Under the pieces are notes generated by a model. That model saw only the letters and a list, made by a program, of their open reading frames with translations. It searched no databases and was not told the DNA's origin. A stretch of DNA of 64,000 nt from Burhinus oedicnemus. Its lineage: Eukaryota; Chordata; Aves; Charadriiformes; Burhinidae. Position 1 is the stretch's first letter; every line of letters begins with the position of its first letter. This document shows, in pieces, positions 11,601-23,107 of this stretch. The DNA lies in assembly GCA_008921705.1 (NCBI GenBank), contig VFFE01009204.1:499338-563337 (forward strand), given 5' to 3'. Position numbers and translations under genes: made by a program.

Positions 11601-14600
11601 AGGTTTCTTGCTGTTTCCCTCCTCCTTGCAGTCGCTGTGGAGGGAGCCAGATGCTTCATCCCGTGTCTTACTCTGCCTGCGACTGCCATATCAAAGTGCA
11701 TCGGCCGGTTACAGGCTGGGACGTTGAGGTGTTGCTGCTTGTGAGGCCAAAGATGGGGAGCACAAGGGGTCTCCGGAGAGAGGCAAAGCATTGCTGCCGG
11801 TGACCTGCTGCACCGCCAGCGCCTCTCTGTAACGTCCTCTCCCGCTCCAGCCGCCCCAGAGAGGGGGAGGCGAGGCAGGGTTGCATCCTGCACAAGGGTG
11901 CTCAGCGCTGCATCCCTGTGGCACGGCCGCGCTTGCACCCCCGGGAGCAGCCTGCCCGCTCCGTGGCGTGGCAGGGATGTTTTGGGGGCTCAGCCCGCTC
12001 TGCACACACACAGCAGACCACCGGTTTGTCTCCGCGCTGTGGCACGGCAGCCAGCGGGGAAAAATAACAGGCATGCCTGGAGGTAATGCATCACAACCAG
12101 CGGTCATTGCTGTGTGTATTTTCCAGGGTTCGTTTTATTCCCTGCTGTAGTCCTTCAAATTAAAAGTGGTCTAGTTATTTACATTTGAAAATTGGATGAT
12201 ATGCTGGACTGCTATTTCTCTATTGACTCTGGGCTGCTAATACATTTAGAAATTGTCTGCCTGCTGCAGATAGGCGCTGCCTGCTTGGAAACATTTGGAT
12301 TCCCTCTATCAGCGTCGCAGAGGGAGACACAGAAAATAGGAAAGGACATTTGATTGTTTGCACTTACCTTCATCCAGCAGTAATAGAAAAGTGTTTGTGT
12401 TTGATACATCCACCTGCTGTGCACCAGCAGCCTTTGCTCTGCCTTCCTGACGATGGCGAAATCTGGCCGACGTTTCTGCCGGTTTCTTTTTTGAACTGCA
12501 GAGGCTGTTATTAGTTCATCCAACCCCATGTGTGTCCACAGGAGTCACTTTCTGGGAAATTTGGGGGATGCAAGCACCGCACCAGTGCCTGTAAGCCACC
12601 GGGACCTTGAGCTGCACTCAGAGCCCGAGGCGAATGCCGGCTGAGGGGTTTGGGCTTTATGCCGTCCCTTCCAGCTGTGTCAGCTGTGCTCCATCACCAT
12701 CCACTGGAGCATGCTGGCAGGTCTCGCCACGCTGAGTTTATGGGGTGGAAAGCAGAACAGGAGCTACTTTCCTATCAGGTTGACAGCAGTAGGTGTTGGG
12801 GAGAGTGGCTGAGAGGTGGCAGGGCTTGGCAGGCGGATTTCTGTTTTCCAGGTACGGTGCCTGCCAGTCAAAGGTGCAAGGGGACAGGAGGAGGCGGGCA
12901 GGGGAGGGGACAGAGCCCCCGGCACCTTGACAAGAAGAGAAGGGCTGCTCACAAAAACAGATGGAGGGGGCATAAGGCAACCAGAAGGAGAGCATGGTGA
13001 AAGCTTTGTGAGAAAGACAGGTAGCCAGAAGGAGCACGGCACGAACAGTAGCAAGGAATGGTGACTAAAAGCGCTGGGCTGTAGCTGAAACGAGGTCTGC
13101 ACCAGAAAACTTTCTGCACCTGTGTGAGCCACCACTTTCAAGGCAAAGGTGTGAGACCATGCGGTGCTCACTGTCACATACTCGCCTCTATGCAAGGCTA
13201 AAATCAAGCTAAGCTTTCATTTTCTCTCTCCCCCCGCCTCATCCTCGTTTTGCAACTTCGCAGACAACACACTTGTTGCTGCTATGAGCAGGATGGCTGA
13301 GAAGGTCTTCATGCCTCCAGACGCTCAGTCCTTCCCTCTGCTCCTGCCTCCCTGGAAGAAACCTCCCTGTGGTCCTCCTGGTCCTCAGGTCCTCCATCCT
13401 CTCCTGCCATGCCCACGGCGGCTCGGCTCTGGCTCTGCCCCTGCCCTGCAGACCCCGTGGGCAGCTGCCACCTCCAGGGATGCCACTGCTTCCCCAGCAG
13501 TGGGGCTGCCGTGCCGTGCACTGCAGGAGAGGATGAGGAGGCTCCTGCCTTCCCCACTGCACCCAAAAGGCTTCCCCCCATGGTGCTGGGAGAGGGGAAA
13601 GGAGGGATGCAGTGTGGGACATCTGGAGGTCCCAGGGCGGAGCAGGGGAAGCTGGGGTGTCAATAAGAAGCACCCCCTGGGCAGGTGGGACTGGGCTAGG
13701 ACAGGGTGAATGAGGGCTTGATTGCAAATGTGAGCCAAAGCAGTGGGGGTAGCTTTTGGGGATCGTATGCAAACTATTAAATAATAAGGAACAGAAAGAT
13801 TTTGGAAATCTGAAAGTCTTAGGATTTTTGTACAGCTGGCTAATATTTGGGACACGGAGTTGCTTGTTATTTGCCTGCCTAGGAATAAAAGCCTTCTCTG
13901 TTTCTGTTTTCTCCACTGTGATGTGATGTGTGCTCCAGCTATCCAGCCTGGCAGCAGGACCGACAAGCCCTGATTTCAGAGGACATTCCCATTACAAGCC
14001 GGCATGAGAGTGCTACAGACCTCAAGGTGTTAGGGGCTGCCCTCCCCACGGCTCAGCGCCTTGGTGTGCTGCAATGTAACAAAAAGCCATACAAACAACC
14101 CAAAATGAGGACTTCCCAGATGGAGCCTCCTCCGCCACCACTGCCGTGAGAGACAGCCCCCTCCCCGGCCAGCGTGGGGCCATGTGTGGGTAAGTGAAGG
14201 TGCTGCACAGCCCTGGGCACCCGGTCCCACTGCCACCCCTTGGGCATCCCCTCGGAGCAGCAAACCGCGAGCGGCTGCGTGTCCATCACGGGCTGCAAAG
14301 GGCCCCCGGCGAACGCTGACACATCGTGAAAACCCTCACAGAAAATCGGGAGTAGTTTGCAAATGATTTTTCTACTCTGTCGGGAGGCTGCAGCCATTAC
14401 AAATCATCACTGTTTCGACCGTGTCCTTTTGAGATGGAAGGCCACGGGTTAATAAAAGTTTGATTAGCTATATATATTTCTATATAACCCCTGCTGCTTC
14501 CACACACGGATGTGCCCCCGACTGCTTTGGAGACTGCAGTGCAATCACCAAAGAGTGGTAAAGGCACTGGGCTGGCTGCAGAAGAGAGAAAGATTTGTTG

Positions 14601-15552
14601 TTTGCTTAGCTGTGACTAAAGAGAATATTCCCTGTGTGCAGACGGGTTTGATTGCCACGTATGGCTGCGTTTAGTGTGATCAGCCGTGGATCCACATGTT
14701 AGAGCGGTACAGCATCATACCCATACATCACATTAAATATTGCCGGGGCGGGGGGGAGGGGGGGCAGACATGTTTTACAGCTATTTTGTTAGCTCCTAAA
14801 GTTTTAGAGCTTTTTTTTCTTCCTTTCTTTCTTTCCTTTAGATCACAGGAGAAATTTGAAGTGCCGAGTGATTTGCTCCTTGCGTTGCTGTTTCCTGCCT
14901 TTACCAGAGCGCAGTGTACAACCTGGGGCCTTGCAGCCTGTAAGAACAACTGAAGTGAAACCCACGACACCGTCAAGCGCTTAAAATTAAAATGCTGGTT
15001 TGTGCTTACAGAAACGGTGTGCACCAGAGCTTAGCAGAGGGCTGTGGAGTTCAGAGAAGGATGGGGAAATCGCCCGTTAATGGATGACTGCCTTGGAAAA
15101 CATCGGTCGGCTGGTGCTCCTGCCTCAGCCAGGAAAGCCCCACATGAGGCTTTCATAAATTAAACTATTTCTGCCTTAAAGAAGCCTCTGCTGCCAGCAC
15201 GCTGCTGAGCAAGATGCCCCACTGCCTGTGCCACCTTGAAATTATCTTGTGAAATGCCTGGACCCATGTGTAAAGCAAACCACCCCCACCGGTGAGCTGC
15301 CCTCTGGCCACTTTGCTGCACCTGTGCATCCTCCTCGCCCCCACTTGCGCCGGGCACCGTCAGGATGAACGGATTTGAATTCCCCCATGCAAATCCCCAA
15401 CCTAGCTGGAGGTCGGTCCCCAGCCTGGCTCCAGAGATGCCCAAAGTCTCGTCCCTGCTGAGAAGCGGCCTTGGCCCCACCATGCCATCTCCCTGTGGGG
15501 TGGCTGGTCGGCTGGAGATACCTCTGTCCAGGCTGCCCAAAGTTAAGCTGGC

Positions 15553-15553
<1 letters not shown>

Positions 15554-15590
<37 letters not shown>
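15554..15590 (+). repeat. Poly-C run of 37 bases
   Basis: An uninterrupted homopolymer of 37 C, preceded by agttaagctggca and followed by aggtctcctc. On the minus strand it is a G run able to form G-quadruplexes. Long poly-C/G runs are rare and unstable, so the exact length may vary or be a sequencing error. Confidence 0.97.
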
Positions 15591-16685
15591 AGGTCTCCTC
15601 CAACACCCATTCAAACACAAAGTATTCCCTTATTTTCTCTTTTCTTATATTTATATTCGCACTACGTGGGAGGAGGAAGGCTGCAGTGAGCAAATATCCT
15701 GGGGCTGAGGGAAAAGCCCAGCCTGGGGGAAATGTGAGGTGGCTTTGCTTCGAGGCTACCGCCTCCCTGGTGCTTCTGCAAACTCTGATTTGATATAACG
15801 CTTTCCTCAAACCTGTCGTGAGGTCTGGTAACTGCATCAGCACTGCTGATAGCATTACGCACGTGTTCGTCCTAAGTAGGTTATCCTTCACGCTGCGCAG
15901 CTACAAACCTGCTCGCTGCAATTTATCAGCGGGGAAGGATATTTTGGGAATGATCCCGCGTCTCTTCTCCATGTCACAGGATAATGTGCTGCACATAATG
16001 AATCCCACCCGCAGGATTTCTCAGTTTCTTATGCAGTAATGACTGCAAAAAATATATGCAACTCTCTGTCTCTTAGGATCTGAGGGCTTTTAAAGTGACC
16101 ATCTAGTTCATGGCATCCAGTATTTCCCTAAGTGTTTGTTATACCCAGACAGTCCACCATAGTGCACAGCAGAGCCGTGTTGAATCACAAATGGGAGCTG
16201 CAGAACATCAGGACGGACGCACAGACACCGCTCCTCCACACTGCATTTGAGCCGGTGGCTGTCTGCGCGCTCTGGTGCCATCGTTTTGAGACCTGGCGGA
16301 GGCGCAGCTTGCTCGCAGTGGCACTTTGTGCACATACAACAGATTTTATGAAGCTGAACCGATCCGGTGTCGCACGCTTGTCCTGGCAGTGCCAAGAAAG
16401 CCAGGTATAATGGTCAGAGGCGTGGGTGATGCTGCTGCTGCTGCCAGCTCAGGACCACCGTTCTCATGGCTCCAGTGTGAAGCAAAGGGGGTGACGGGGG
16501 GAGGGAAAGGAAAAAAGAAAGGAGCAAGACCGGGAGCCCTAACTTCAGTAGCCTTCCTTTTGTAAATGAGGCTGTTAGATGCCCAGACTTAGGAAACGCT
16601 GAATTTAGGTAGCATCATTAACTTAGGTTGAAAGTCACTCCCCAGAAAGAAGGGGCAAGGTTTCTTAATGCCAGAAGCCTCACAC

Positions 16686-16724
16686 TGTACAGAGGCTGTA
16701 GGTCCCACTGTCAGCCTCTGTACA
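16686..16724. repeat. Perfect 13-bp inverted repeat
   Basis: The arms tgtacagaggctg (16686-16698) and cagcctctgtaca (16712-16724) are exact reverse complements separated by 13 bases. An RNA from either strand could form a stem-loop. It is shorter than a typical microRNA precursor. Confidence 0.9.
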
Positions 16725-19700
16725 CTCCTGCACAGACTATCCTTTAAAGTGTTACAGGAGAGGGCAGAAGAGCCCAGGGTGGGTGAGAAGCCTTGGTTTT
16801 GGGCTACGGCAGCGGGCATAACGAGGGAAGCTTTTCACTGAGCCTCCCCTGGCCCACAGAGCCTTTTCGGGATGACTCACTTCTGTGCTATTCCTTTTTT
16901 AAATAACTCAAAGCAGTGCACAGGGGGTGAGGAAGAAGAAGGTGGCTCTTGAACAGCCCTGACTCAATGCTTTTTTTCTTCTGAGGGACGCTGGCGGGCT
17001 GTGCCAACCCCAGCCGGGTCTTTGTGGCAGTTGTGTGCTTTGTGGCTGAAGGCAAAAGGCAAAAGGTCAAATGATTTGTGTAAATCGGGTGGAAGTCAGG
17101 GAAGTTATCCTGCAGATGCTAGGCAAGGATCAAAGTGCTGGGGCCATGCGCAGAGCCCAGCTGGAGAAAAACTCTGCGCAGGGGGGCTGAGTAAATGTCC
17201 CCTTATCCATGGAAATGGAAAACTTCCACTGGGGCTGGGGGGGGACGGATGGGAAGGCCACCCGAGCACAACAGCCAACAGTCTGGAAAAAATAACACCG
17301 AGTCGTGCGCGCCATAGTGAAAAAGCTGCCTTAGCAATAACTGATGGGAGTTACTTCATGGCTATGATTTCTTTTCTCATACAAAAGAAAAAAAAATGCC
17401 CTTTTATAGCGGGCAAAATCGAAGGTGGCTCTTGCAGCCTGCTGTTGAAGGGGTTTCCTTCTAAGCTGCAGAGTCATCATTATTACTTTTTCACAGGTAA
17501 TTACTCACCACAGTTAATTTGAAGCCATATTTGAAGTGAAATGGAGATATCCTGTTTTACCCTTTTCCCCTTAGTCTGCCTTGATGTTATTACCGTTTGC
17601 CGCTCTGGTGCCCATAGCAACAGCCGCTGCCATCCCCGCTTCTCCGAGCGAGCCAGTGCTGCCAGTGCCTGACGTTTAGCCAGCTGGGCTCCTCACCATG
17701 GGCTTCGCCTGCCCGGGGATCACCACCTCCCTAACCCCCTCGGTGCTGAGGGGTGGGCGTAAGCGAGCAGCAAAATGAGGGGCATTTAGTGCCTAATTTC
17801 CTAAGCAACGCACTGGAAGTTTGGCTGCTATATCCGCAGTAATCCATTTAAATGCTGGTGGTCTGATTCCGTGGGGTACAGATATCCACAAGCACACTGG
17901 ATATTGACTTGGGAGCGTTTATCATCTCTTTAAAAAAATTTGAAAAAATATAGGCCACTTTAGTGAATCACCTTCGTGGGATATAAGCCGCACATTTGGC
18001 ATCCCCCTTTGCAATCAGAGAGTCCATTGGGCTGCGTTTGGCAGTCACGGTCCATGGGGGTTATGGAGCCTTGTTGGTCATAGGGACCAACCTCCGTTCT
18101 CGACACAAATTCCAGCAGCAAGCAAGTTGGCAACCCCTGTTCTTAAAAAAACCCCACCACCCCAAACCCTCAAAGAAACAAAACAAGGAAAAAAAAAACC
18201 CCTAAACAAACAAAGGAGAACCAGCATACCTTCCTACAAGGATTTTAATCATCTTTTCCATCAGCGCGTTAAAAGAAAGGAGTCTCACTGAAGGTCTCAT
18301 TCACAAAAGGGAAAACTTTGATTCACTCAGGGTTAGAGACGTCATGAGTGAGAAAAGTCAGAAACTCCACTCCAAGGAGTAAAGGCGAACACATATGGGA
18401 ATCCAAACATAAACGGCGCCTACAGGGCCACGTTCCTAAGCGTATGGAGAGCAAGCGGGGAGCCCAGGGGGAGTGAAGAGGGGGGCCGGAGGGGGAGAGC
18501 CTGCTCTGTAAGTAAAGCTGTGTATTAGGAGTGGCACAAGGGAAAACGTTAATGAAGCACAAAAAAATGAGGCTCAGCAGGGAAATCAGTGGAAAGGAAG
18601 AAAAAAACCCCAGCACACTGAAGGGAAGACAAGATGGAGCATTAAGCAAATGCGTTGCGCTGGAAGGGAAGGGCGCCCCGGGTTGGGTTTGTGTATTTTG
18701 TTAATGACACCGGCACAAGGGGAAAGGGGGGTCACGGAGCTGTGGCGTGCACAGCCCTGCAGTGTCGGACGCGTGATGGGGAGCTCAGGCTGGCTTCAGG
18801 CACGGGTGGCTTTGGCAACTGCCTATGTGGGAGCAGGGCAGGGACGGGCCACCCTTGCCACCGAAAGGTAGAAGCTGTTGGGAGGTGGGGGTGGCTGGGG
18901 GCGAGGCGGGGGCTGGGGCACCGTCCCTCTCCGCTGCACTCAGGTGTGAAGCTCAGTGCGGGATGGGGACGAGGACAGGTATGGGATGGGGACAGGAGGC
19001 CTGGGTGGGAGAGGGAAGTGCCTAATGGTGACGCTGGTATGGCTGGGGCTGAGCAAGAAAGGGCTTCAGTCGTCCAGCACCACAGGGAAGAAGCTGCTGG
19101 GGACCGCGGGGAACGAGGCCAGGACAGCAGAAGCAAAAATGGGAGAGGAAGAGCATCCTCAGTACTAGGGAACTTTTAAGGAATCCTTATATCCTGAAAA
19201 AGGGAGAGCGTAGGGACCCCTACGTACAGTGCTCTGACAAAAGCATGTGGGCATTAACAATATTGAGGCTTTGCAGTAAGAAAATAGGGAACTCTTGGGC
19301 TTGATGTGGGTACCTGCAATTTTAAAACTTAAGGATGCAAGTGCTCTTTTCCCTTTGTGTATTGTTTTGTCTTCTAAGTTTGCTTAATGTAGAAGAGGAA
19401 GCCAACAAAACCCAGGCAGAATAAAACGCTTGCACAGTCGTGGAAAGGCTTAACAGCATTTGTCTGCCTGCGAGATCTTGCTGAAGGGAGGCTTTGAGCT
19501 TGCCAGTGAGGTTAAAAAAAAAGAAAAAGGGAGGAAAAAAAAAGATGAAAGAAGCTAAGTTATAGGCTTGATGTCTTTATTACCTTCTGCCAAGGCTGGA
19601 AGGCCGTGCCAGCTCTGCCAGGTGTTTCAGAGGAACAACAAAAGCAGATATTACATGGAGCCAATGTGCTTACGGCCACTTTCCTTAGGAATCAAAATTC

Positions 19701-19892
19701 CTGAAGAAACTTCAGGAACTGCTGAATAAAATACTGCTCTGGTGCTGCAAAACATGGGCTGTTATAATTTAGAATAAAGTTGAATTAATGCACACTGTCA
19801 AGTTTCTCTATTTCGACATAACTGATTGTCGTTCTTTTTTTTTTTAACTCACCAGTTAACAGGCTCGGCACAGCGAAGGGCTTGTGAGTGCA

Positions 19893-19923
19893 TGTGTGTG
19901 TGTGTGTGTGCATGCATGAAGGT

Positions 19924-19951
<28 letters not shown>
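19893..19951 (+). repeat. Facing TG and CA microsatellites
   Basis: Nine TG units (19893-19910), a 13-base spacer (catgcatgaaggt), then fourteen AC units (19924-19951). The two runs are complementary, so single strands could fold into a hairpin of up to 18 bp. The alternating purine-pyrimidine pattern also favours Z-DNA. Confidence 0.95.
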
Positions 19952-19955
<4 letters not shown>

Positions 19956-20555
19956 AAGACCAGGGTGTTCCATGCCTCTGTCTGTGTGTGCATCTTTGTG
20001 TGTATTCATGTATCTAGCATAAATGTACCTAATATTTTCTCAGGCCCATGAATTTCGAAGCTCGTATTTGTGGTCGGTAGGAAAAACCCTGGTAGTTTCG
20101 TGTCTTATCACCTGCAGCTGGTTGCAGCCTTTATCTAAACATTCGCTGTGGGATGCAGCGGAGAATGATACTGGCAACTGCCATTAATCTTCTGCGCAAA
20201 AGAAGTATCTCCTACATCAGCGTTAGAATGAAACCATTTCTCTGGTGAATGAGGCACAACTAAACAATTACCCTGCTGCAGAAGTAAAAATCCTCTCATG
20301 ATGATATTTTTTTCGATTATGTACTAGCCCTGCCACAGATCGTGAATGAGGGCATCTTTAACTAGTGCAAACTTAACAGCCAGCCTTTAGATATGGAACA
20401 GTTTTAATCTTATTTTGGGACATACTACTGCTCTTCTGAAAGTGCTCTAACCTGATGTTGTGTCTCAACACTGCCAGCGTATAAAGGCACACCCGTGTAA
20501 ATCTCCCCACGTACACGGCACTTGACTTTTGTTCCCTCAAAACAATTGCAATTTT

Positions 20556-20817
20556 TGGAGAAAAACCAACCTCTTCCATTCAGCAAGAAAGACAATAAAA
20601 GATTGGGGTTTTTTTTCCCCTGTATGTGTATGCGTGTGTGTGTGTGAGAGAGGAAAATCTTACAAGCAGTGGATTGCTTCTGTCAGCAAATAGGGAGACC
20701 TTGCTTGGACACAGCCAGTAAAAAGCACGTGCCAGCTATTAAATAAACGGTATATCTACTGTAATACTTCGATAATAATAATAAAAGAAGTCCTTATACC
20801 TGGTAAACAATTGCCAA
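20556..20817 (+). repeat. Direct repeat, copy 1 (262 bp)
   Basis: Begins tggagaaaaaccaacctctt and ends acctggtaaacaattgccaa. It is nearly identical to 21511-21771: I count only about five substitutions plus length changes in the T run and the GT microsatellite. It includes a CTGTATGTGTATGCGTGTG tract and a small GATAATAATAATAAA run. It resembles no mobile family I know, so it looks like a recent local duplication. Confidence 0.95.
20625..20647 (+). repeat. GT microsatellite inside direct repeat copy 1
   Basis: An interrupted run (tgtatgcgtgtgtgtgtgtg) inside the 262-bp duplicated block. The matching position of copy 2 is a purer and longer run. Confidence 0.85.
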
Positions 20818-21510
20818 TTGTGCTTTGGGGTTTCACGGCTCCTCTCATGTCCCCTGAATGACCAGGCAAGGCTCGACCTGCCGGTGTCCCTAGCCACTGC
20901 TGTGCTCCCCAGCTGCAGCACACCAGCTGCTCATCAGCTTGGCGTCTGCTTCCGAGGCTGAAGAGAAGGAGCTTTCATCCTGCTGAGGTGAGAGCACCAC
21001 TTCGGACACGAGCAAGAAACAGGGCTCTCCCTTGCGCGCAGCAGAGTGCTGAGCAGCGAGCACTAGTGGCTGGAAGAAGCGGAGATGCTGATGGCGGCTT
21101 CATGGCAGACAGGCATGCAGAAGTGGAAAGTCCATGTGTGCCAGGGCCCAAACCACCTTTTGTCAGCTTCACAGATGATTGACTGATTTACTTTAGCTTG
21201 TCCTTGCCTTAATAAAATAATGTGTTCTCAAAGACCCTCATCTTAGTTAACATAGTTGTTAATGGTTTGAAAGACATTATACCTGCAAAACTGCACTTTG
21301 TGTTGTTGGTTTGGATCATCTTCAGATTCAAGTAGAGCATGTGGTTAGGAAACAAATATAGGAATGCCGAGTGAATTAACATAATTTTCTGATTTCCTAT
21401 TATCAAAATATGTGAAAGTAATTTATTTTTTTTTTTAAAACACTTGTTATGATTTTTGACATACCGATAGATTGGGGGTGAGGATGCTGTTATTCCCAGA
21501 GATGCTCATG
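20818..21510. other. Spacer between the direct repeats
   Basis: 693 bp of single-copy sequence, GC-rich near 20820-21100 and AT-rich afterwards. I see no gene or element that would explain the duplication. Confidence 0.65.
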
Positions 21511-21771
21511 TGGAGAAAAACCAACCTCTTCCATTCAGCAAGAAAGACAATAAAAGATTGGGTTTTTTTTTCCCCCTGTATGTGTGTGTGTGTGTGTGTG
21601 AGAGAGGAAAATCTTACAAGCAGTGGATTGCTTATGTCAGCAAATAGGGAGACCTTGCTTGGACACAGCCAGTAAAAAGCACGTGCCAGCTATTAAATAA
21701 ACAGTATATCTATTGTAATACTTTGATAATAATAATAAAAGAAGTCCTTATACCTGGTAAACAATTGCCAA
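21511..21771 (+). repeat. Direct repeat, copy 2 (261 bp)
   Basis: Second copy of the repeat at 20556-20817, 955 bp downstream in the same orientation. Its GT run is a longer pure repeat (tgtgtgtgtgtgtgtgtgtg near 21581-21600), where copy 1 has interruptions. Flanks differ on both sides (catg before and gctgac after), so the edges of the duplication are sharp. Confidence 0.95.
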
Positions 21772-22264
21772 GCTGACTAATACAAGCCTTAGGCTGGCAA
21801 GCGGTCAGGATTTAGGCAATAGGCTGAAACAGCAACTCTGGGTATTTGTGAAGCCCCACAATTCACTTCTATAGCTACATCCCTCCCTTAACCACAAGTG
21901 CTTTTTAACCAAGTTTTTGGCGCTGTGAGCTACTAAACGTGTGCTGTAATCATCTCCCTTAGCTGGTAAGCAGTATCATCAGCTTACAGGGATTCCTGAA
22001 TGGAAGTGTTATGTCTTAGTTGGTCTCAGCAGCTCCATTTTTCTTGCACGGATTTATGGCGCTTTCTACTGAGTTGATATGCTTGCTCTGAGCTGAAACA
22101 AATTCCCAGTGAAACCTTGGAGTGGAGCCTGAGTCAAGAAGGGGAAGATTTACTGGGTTTCAGGCTGGCTGCACGCATGTGCCCACAGGCAGCCGAAATG
22201 GGTCATAACCAGTGAAATGCCCTCGGGACCTGGGGGTGCTGCTAACCCAGGGACTGGGCACCGG

Positions 22265-22296
22265 GCTGCTGCTCCTGCTGCTCCTGCTGCTGCTGC
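22265..22296 (+). repeat. CTG/CTC trinucleotide repeat
   Basis: Reads gctgctgctcctgctgctcc then tgctgctgctgc, an imperfect CTG run with CTC interruptions. Confidence 0.85.
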
Positions 22297-23040
22297 ACCT
22301 TCGTGAGGAGAGGTAAATCATGTCCTTGCAGTGGTGTCAATACTGCAGTCGTCCCCGTTCCCCCCCTGCACAAAGTCGGTGGGTAGTTTTAATTGCAGGG
22401 CACCCTGATGTAAAAGTGACAGTGTCTATAACGGCACAGTTAAGCTTCAAAGCTAAAGAACTGCAAGCAGCTGCCGCTGGCCGCACGTAGGCAGGCTTGG
22501 AAACGCGTGTGCTTCACACAGCGCTGCGTCTGCTACCTGTGTCCAGCCAGAGGAGACTACGGATGCTCTGCAGGAGGCGCCGCCATGAAGTGAGTTACAT
22601 GCATTGGCAGCTGCAGATCCTCATCTTGCACATCTTCGCTTCCCCTCCTTTTGCCCAATATTAGCTGAAACGTTTTGCTTTTTTTTCCCTCCCACGTTAG
22701 CTGTCCCCCTCCCCGATTCCTCCCAGCCTGTCACTGCAGCAGAGCAGGCGTCGCTGCCCGGGCAGCGCTGGGGCTCTCGCAGCCCTGCGGGGCAGCCAGG
22801 AGGGGTTCTGGCCTCCTCAGTCGTACCGGCGAGGTACAGGGCTGGGCTGGGCGGCACTGGCTGGGCTGAGAGGTGGCGGGCAGGGGCCGTGTGGCAGGTG
22901 ACCGGCATGTGCCACCTTCAGCCACGAAGGTTTGCCACCACCACGGGGAGCGTGGGAGGCGCATGGCCTCTGCGGGGAAGTTTGAAGGAGCCTCCGACCC
23001 CCCAGTGCTGCTGTACTGGGTAGTAGGGACTGAGTTTTTC

Positions 23041-23107
23041 CATCTATGTATCCATCTGTCTATGTATGTATGTATGTACAATCTGTCTGTCTATCTATCT
23101 ATCTATC
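23041..23107 (+). repeat. TATC/TATG/TGTC tetranucleotide repeat
   Basis: About 65 bp of tetranucleotide units shifting from TATG (tgtatgtatgtatgta) to CTGT and then CTAT (ctatctatctatctat). Confidence 0.9.

Larger units (their letters stand above)
6257..15553. other. Intergenic DNA with GC-rich patches
   Basis: Moderately GC-rich patches lie near 10210-10400, 11030-12080 and 13330-13720, with some CpG but no clear dense island. Long pyrimidine tracts lie near 7320-7560 and 9690-9800. Open frames as long as 225 codons (13239-13916 minus) and 185 codons (9340-9897 plus) occur, but they show no protein family and have competing frames on the other strand. I call no gene. Confidence 0.65.
15591..20555. 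other. Intergenic DNA after poly-C run
   Basis: Contains the inverted repeat at 16686, an A/C-rich low-complexity stretch near 18145-18215, and a G-rich part near 18460-19170 with two near-copies of ggatggggacnaggacagg (about 18960-19000). The TG/CA array is at 19893. No coding exon was recognised. Confidence 0.65.

Noticed and set aside
11030..12080. Candidate CpG-island promoter for a neighbouring gene such as TAB3.
   Set aside because: CpG is only moderately enriched, and no first exon or splice donor with a recognisable peptide was found.
13239..13916. A 225-codon minus-strand open frame in a GC-rich patch.
   Set aside because: Overlapping frames of similar length exist on both strands and the translation resembles no protein. 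GC-rich sequence gives few stops by chance.
15160..15891. A 243-codon minus-strand open frame.
   Set aside because: Its length depends on the poly-C run, which reads as poly-glycine. No family resemblance, and frames are also open on the plus strand.
22585..22600. Kozak-like gccgccatgaag that could start a gene.
   Set aside because: The frame closes immediately (TGA after two codons) and no downstream exon was recognised.
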